Below, in pieces: positions 61,522 through 64,000 of a DNA stretch of 64,000 nucleotides; within the stretch, counting starts at the first letter, position 1, and every line of letters starts with the position of its first letter. Both the position numbers and the translations under genes were made by a program. The notes under the pieces are model-generated. The model saw only the letters and a list, made by a program, of their open reading frames with translations. It had not been told where the DNA came from and made no database searches. Origin of the DNA: Varroa destructor (taxonomy: Eukaryota; Arthropoda; Arachnida; Mesostigmata; Varroidae); contig NW_019211457.1 in assembly GCF_002443255.2 (NCBI RefSeq), positions 12,521,194-12,585,193 on the forward strand. Direction: 5' to 3'.

Positions 61522-64000
61522 AGCCCTCCCCGACTGATTCCATACGAGGGCTCTCTTTCCCAATCATGCAAGTCCAGTGGTAAGCTACCTGGACGGTAAC
61601 TAGACATTTCAACGCTAGCCTTTACATAGTTTATCACAAGAAGATGCAAAGAATAGCTTGCTTCTAGTAGACAAGGGAAGGCGCTAGCAACATGTATGCG
61701 CTTGCAAAAAGTGATTAGAAGAACATTGCTGCAATACACTGAAGACTAGATTGGGACGTAATGCAATCGTGCTTTCATGTAAAAGAAGGATTGCTTCATC
61801 TGAAGGTTCAAGCCGCGATCTCCGTTGTCCACCTAAAACAACTATATCCAGTTTTGCGCTCGGTATTGCCGCTAAACACACTTCAGACGGGCTGGTTCCC
61901 ACCACGAAACGAAGCAAACATGTTGCCCCGGCGCCGTTATATCGATTTAGCTCCGGCGGTAAAGACATCGCCAGTACGATAGTATCTATTAATTAGATTC
62001 AGCTTTGTTCTTGTACAGTGTGCCAATTGTCTAAACGACAGTGTCAGTCCACGATGACCGTTCATCTGCAACAAAGCCCTCATGGGAAGTACTGGATATT
62101 CATACAAAAGAGATTTTTGCGTTTATCATACAACTATCACTAAGCATAAGCGTACGATGTTTGTCCGTTCGAATCTGAAGTAGGATTTCGGTGGGGCTGC
62201 AGTAAATCAAGTTACCGAAAAGGCGTCGTAATTAATTGATGCATACTTAGGTTGCTATAACATTGTGGCATAAAGTATGTAGGGTATTTCTACACCACTA
62301 GAACAGAACCGCTAGGTAGTAACGTGTCGTTAATCATCTGCACAATATGCGCCTCGAAACATGTGGTCTTCGTAATAGTTTAAAGACAACTAATTGCTAC
62401 CGTTAGTATGGGTTTATCACCTGTAATAAAATGAGCTATGTTTTCTCAAAACGTTTAGACAATTTTCACGTTCGAGTAAATGTATAAGTCAATAAAAGAC
62501 GATGTCTAGGTGTAGTGACTGACTGTTCAGTCGTTTTGTTAAATTCCTAATATATATACACTGACGACTAGCTACTTCGCTGCTCTTTCATATTATTATT
62601 GCTGGAGATTGGACCGGCAGCTATTATAAGTGGCTGTCGCAGTGGCGAGCTGAAAAACCTGGACACAGAGCCTGCCCATAAATTTCTTATATGCAGGTTA
62701 GATACATAAAAAATTTTCCAGCTGAATTTCAGTAAGTTAGAAGAAAGAAGTTACCCTCATATCCTCTCCTGCACTACGGCATGTCCTAACTCCTCTATTT
62801 CAGATAGGAATCGACGCACTTGCTAAAAGCAGAGCATATAAGCACGTGCTTAGCGTCTACTACCTTCAAGAGACCCACAAAGAATTTCCCAAGCTCGATC
62901 TTTACGTTGCCCGAGGTAAATCAAATCCTTATCGCAATTTCCTTTTACATCCAGTTAATACATACCAGTAAATATCCCAAAGCCAAGTGGGCTCAGCCGC
63001 AGCCATATAGTCCGTACAGAGTTGAAGCATGGCCTGTCTTGCGGTGCGCAAGCGCGCGCTCGCACACTTGAACGTCGTTTGTCGTCGCTGCGACAGGGCA
63101 GCGACTGCTGCGGCTGCTGGTGTCACTGTCAGTCTCATGCGACCAATCGCCCTACAACCACTCCAATCTGCTGCTGCCGCCGCCGCTCCCGCTCCGGTCA
63201 CCGTCGCCGCCACTGATGCTGTTTCTGTCTTTGGGGAAAAATCGAAACGGGAGAAACGAGGGAGGGTGCGAGAAACAGTCCACAGGAGCGAATAGGGACA
63301 GAGGCAATTTCAAGTCAATTTAAATCCTTGTTGTATTACACCTGTTCGGTCGGTCTGTGTTCTCTACGTGCCAGTGTGGGTTCCGCTCTTTCGTAGTTAG
63401 ACCCCACCATTCTCCAGCCAGCTTGTTCGTTCTTCTACTACGGCCATTGCGGTCCCCCGAGACGAAACGGGCCTGTCGTGACAGTGCTAACCTGAGCCAG
63501 TCGATCCTATATCGTGTCTCGGGCGCGAAGCGACATACGGCGACCATAACCCACTTTCGGAGGGTAGTTCCACGGGCTCTGGAAAGTGGGTACTGGCGGA
63601 GGGCGCGGGTCGAGGCCCCTTCTATCTCATTTTCCCAACGACCTGTTGTTGTAATTGCTCGCCCATTTCCTTGTGCCCTAGGTTTTCACGACCAGCCTCT
63701 CCCACGGCCGCCCTACCAAAGCCGAATCAAGTGGACGTATAAAAGGACAAAGGTGAACAACTGAAATTCGGCAACGAGGCGCATCGATACCATGTGTCGT
63801 AGCGTTTCGCCAACGTATGGTGTCACAGAGCAGATGTATACATCTCCTCTTATTTGATTGCACCACGCAAAAGATAAACGTTGATTCGTTTAATGGCCTG
63901 CAACAAGAACAATATGCGTATGTCGCTTTCTAGCAAATTACCTATGAGGCGTTTTTCTCACTTTTTCTGTTCACTAGCATCGAACCTTGTTGGTTATTGG
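61522..64000. other. Right-edge region, no recognised gene
   Basis: AT-rich to about 62990, then a GC/CpG-rich block at 63000-63720 with CTG/CCG triplet runs and open frames on both strands (up to 135 codons at 63357-63764, +). This resembles a promoter/5' UTR region more than coding sequence. Confidence 0.45.
63738..63745 (+). promoter_or_regulatory. Possible TATA box near the right edge
   Basis: TATAAAAG follows a GC/CpG-rich stretch (about 63000-63720). A consensus TATA box in this setting suggests a + strand promoter for a gene that starts near or beyond the window end. No coding exon was identified to confirm it. Confidence 0.3.

Overview
This window is eukaryotic nuclear DNA, almost certainly from an arthropod. 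Coding sequence is sparse and split by GT-AG introns, the background is AT-rich, and microsatellites are plentiful. I see no operons, ribosome-binding sites or phage/plasmid genes. A mite or other chelicerate is possible, but the sequence alone does not settle the lineage.

The clear content is three complete six-exon paralogs of one gene family: secreted carbonic anhydrase-related proteins (CARP) of the CA10/CA11 type. Copy 1 is on + (2173-5681, 399 aa). Copies 2 and 3 are on - (46277-49194, 400 aa; 58441-61031, 402 aa). I assembled each from splice sites. In all three, exons 1 and 2 are exactly 64 and 48 nt, and the six exons share the same phases. Exons 3, 4 and 5 differ only by whole codons. 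Copies 2 and 3 run head to tail about 9 kb apart; copy 1 faces them across about 40 kb. All three keep one of the three zinc histidines and have Gln at the other two, so they should be catalytically inactive binding proteins. The fold residues, a disulphide pair, two N-glycosylation sequons and a C-terminal cysteine are kept.

Roughly 360-540 bp upstream of each start codon lies a similar GC-rich block: an inverted GCCCGCC/GGCGGGC pair flanking a GAGGG-rich core, in an otherwise AT-rich background. It looks like a conserved promoter element of the family.

Layout: 1-1760, no recognised gene; 1769-5761, copy 1 with promoter block and poly(A) signal; 5762-46060, a gene-poor 40 kb with microsatellites, hairpins, a dead Tc1/mariner-type transposase (about 30170-30520) and a few unrecognised open stretches; 46064-49722, copy 2; 49723-58440, gene-poor with two strong hairpins near 52.2 and 52.7 kb; 58441-61521, copy 3; 61522-64000, no recognised gene, but a GC-rich block and a TATA box near the right edge that may belong to a gene beyond the window.
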